DNA from: an uncultured Clostridia bacterium
GTDB lineage: Bacteria > Bacillota > Clostridia > UBA1381
Assembly (NCBI GenBank): GCA_944391265.1
Contig: CALXSX010000110.1
Span: forward strand, 1 to 7,339
DNA length: 7,339 bases
Reading direction: 5' to 3'
Shown: positions 5,959 to 7,339 of the stretch, one piece after another
Numbering within the stretch: the stretch's first letter is position 1
Layout: each line of letters begins with the position of its first letter
Notes under the pieces: model-generated
The model's input: the letters and a program-made list of their open reading frames with translations, nothing else
Database searches by the model: none
What the model was told of the DNA's origin: nothing
Translations under genes and position numbers: made by a program

Positions 5959-6498
5959 TCAATCTTTTTTTACACCGTAAACACTGTTATAGTTCTTAAT
6001 GCAGTTTCTTACTATTTTAGTGGCTGTCTCGCAGCCCTTCACCTCGTCTACCGCGGTCGATTTACCCTCAAGCTGCTTGTAGACGGAAAAGAAGTGCCGC
6101 ATTTCATCAAACAGATGTTTCGGGAGATCTGTTATGTCCTTGTACGTATTGTAGTTGGGATCTCCAAACGGTATAGCTATAATTTTCTCATCGTTTTTCC
6201 CGTTGTCTATCATGTTGATTACTCCGATTGGATAACAGCGCACGAGCACGAGCGGGTCTATCTCCTCGTTCGTGAGTACAAGCACATCGAGCGGATCGCC
6301 GTCATCTGCAAGCGTCCGCGGTATAAACCCATAATTTGCGGGGTAGTGCGTTGAAGTGTACAATACCCTGTCAAGTATGATAAACCCTGTTTTTTTATCC
6401 AGCTCATACTTCTTCTTGCTTCCTCTTTTTATTTCAATGACAGCAAGAAAATCCTCCGGCCTTATACGTTCGCTGTCAACGTCGTGCCAAATATTCAT
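5959..6498 (-). CDS. ppa: Inorganic pyrophosphatase, family I
   Basis: This is a cytoplasmic metal-dependent enzyme that hydrolyses pyrophosphate to two phosphates, driving polymer synthesis forward. The 179 residues fit the bacterial family I (hexameric type) length. The metal-binding signature DGDPLDVLV is at 66-74 (D66, D68, D71). Other recognisable active-site positions are E22, K30, E32, R44, HYPANYGFIP (51-60, Y56), the NDEK segment (102-105, D103 and K105) and VYKQLEGK (139-146). They line up with the E. coli residues E20, K29, E31, R43, Y55, D65, D67, D70, D102, K104, Y141 and K142. The ATG at 6496-6498 has GGGAGG at 6505-6510 with a 6-nt spacer. It lies 22 bp after icd and 26 bp before malQ, so co-transcription is likely. 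Many Clostridia instead use the unrelated family II enzyme or a membrane pyrophosphatase. Confidence 0.97.
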   Translation of the reverse strand: MNIWHDVDSERIRPEDFLAVIEIKRGSKKKYELDKKTGFIILDRVLYTSTHYPANYGFIPRTLADDGDPLDVLVLTNEEIDPLVLVRCYPIGVINMIDNGKNDEKIIAIPFGDPNYNTYKDITDLPKHLFDEMRHFFSVYKQLEGKSTAVDEVKGCETATKIVRNCIKNYNSVYGVKKD

Positions 6499-6520
6499 AA
6501 ACTGCCTCCCGCATTTTTTG

Positions 6521-7339
6521 TTAAAGCATTGCCTTCAGTCTTTCATCAATAGCCCTCATTAAGCCTTCGGTATCAACCTTTTCCTTTTTCTCAAGCGTTG
6601 ACATTGCATAAAGGTCACCGGTCATCACACCGTCCTCTATAGTTGCTATGGTTGATTTCTCAAGGCAGTCCGCAAAGTGCACAAGCTCAGGCAATTCGTC
6701 AAGCTCGCCCCTTTTCCTGAGCGCGCCGGACCATGCAAATATCGTTGCAACCGAATTTGTAGAAGTCGTCTCACCCTTCAGATGCTTGTAGTAGTGACGC
6801 TGTACAGTACCGTGTGCCGCCTCATATTCATATGTTCCGTCAGGAGAAACGAGCACTGATGTCATCATAGCAAGCGAGCCATATGCCGTTGCAACCATAT
6901 CGCTCATTACGTCTCCGTCATAATTCTTGCACGCCCAAATATATCCGCCCTCAGAGCGTATAACTCTCGCTACGGCATCATCGATAAGCGTATAGAAATA
7001 TTCTATGCCGGCAGCTTCAAACTTTTCCTTGTACTCGGAATCAAATATCTCCTGGAAAATGTCCTTAAACCTGTGGTCATATTTTTTAGATATTGTATCC
7101 TTTGTTGCAAACCATATATCCTGCCCGAGGTCAAGAGCATAGTTAAAGCACGCTCTCGCAAACGACGCTATCGACTCATCACGGTTATGTATACCCTGAA
7201 TTATGCCGCTGCCTTTGAACTCGTGTATCGTCTCACGCGTAACGTTTCCGTCCTTGTCCGTGTACACAAGCTCAGCCTTGCCGCATGCCGGCACCTGCAT
7301 TTCAACGTTCTTGTAAATATCGCCATAAGCGTGACGGGC
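6521..7339 (-). CDS. icd: NADP-dependent isocitrate dehydrogenase (C-terminal two thirds; runs off the right edge)
   Basis: This enzyme oxidatively decarboxylates isocitrate to 2-oxoglutarate with NADP, giving the carbon skeleton for glutamate and NADPH. The visible 272 residues stay in frame to the window edge, where ARHAYGDIYKNVEM precedes the first internal Met, so the gene begins outside; about 130 residues of a roughly 400-residue protein are missing. Motifs in order, in visible-part numbering, are FATKDTISKKYDHRFKDIFQ (near 75-95), IDDAVARVIRSEGGYIW (near 120), the divalent-metal motif NYDGDVMSD (near 140) and the NADP-binding EAAHGTVQRHYYKH followed by TSTNSVATIFAW (near 170-205). The spacing and the HGTV.RHY element mark the eukaryote-like homodimeric subfamily rather than the E. 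coli Icd type. It is the first visible gene of the icd-ppa-malQ run; its promoter would be outside the window. Confidence 0.95.
   Translation of the reverse strand, partial: ARHAYGDIYKNVEMQVPACGKAELVYTDKDGNVTRETIHEFKGSGIIQGIHNRDESIASFARACFNYALDLGQDIWFATKDTISKKYDHRFKDIFQEIFDSEYKEKFEAAGIEYFYTLIDDAVARVIRSEGGYIWACKNYDGDVMSDMVATAYGSLAMMTSVLVSPDGTYEYEAAHGTVQRHYYKHLKGETTSTNSVATIFAWSGALRKRGELDELPELVHFADCLEKSTIATIEDGVMTGDLYAMSTLEKKEKVDTEGLMRAIDERLKAML

Noticed and set aside
5933..5962. MalQ start at a TTG overlapping the ppa stop codon (translational coupling)
   Set aside because: The ATG 30 bp downstream has a good ribosome binding site and matches the family N-terminus (RASGILLHISSLPS); the extra residues look like translated leader.

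Overview
This is a compact stretch of housekeeping chromosome from a Firmicute of the class Clostridia. Three things point there: pta-ackA acetate fermentation genes, a eukaryote-like (homodimeric type) NADP isocitrate dehydrogenase, and strong AGGAGG-type ribosome binding sites with sigma-A-like TTGAAA/TATAAT promoters. An Oscillospiraceae/Ruminococcaceae-like gut or rumen bacterium is my best guess, inferred from protein flavour only. I see no mobile element, CRISPR array, rRNA or tRNA.

Layout, left to right. (1) 1-1308, minus strand: the first 63 codons of a gene that leaves the left edge, preceded by a 356-residue SseB-family protein. (2) 1337-3792, minus strand: the phosphotransacetylase-acetate kinase operon (pta then ackA) with a consensus promoter at 3764-3792 and an intrinsic terminator at 1337-1373. 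(3) 3837-4346, plus strand: yajC, the small SecDF-associated membrane protein, driven by a second consensus promoter that diverges from the pta promoter. Its leader has an unusual arrangement of Shine-Dalgarno (SD) sequences. (4) 4375-4420: a perfect 21-bp hairpin shared as a terminator by convergent yajC and malQ. (5) 4454-7339, minus strand: a tight run icd-ppa-malQ with gaps of 22 and 26 bp, in which icd leaves the right edge.

How the genes fit together: Pta and AckA convert acetyl-CoA to acetate with ATP gain. Isocitrate dehydrogenase supplies 2-oxoglutarate and NADPH. Inorganic pyrophosphatase pulls pyrophosphate-releasing biosynthesis forward. MalQ remodels maltodextrins or glycogen. 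YajC assists protein secretion. The protein-coding content is ordinary central metabolism. The less ordinary points are in the non-coding parts: the yajC leader, the inverted repeat on the yajC -35 box, and a possible alternative fold of the ackA terminator. I found no convincing undescribed biological system.
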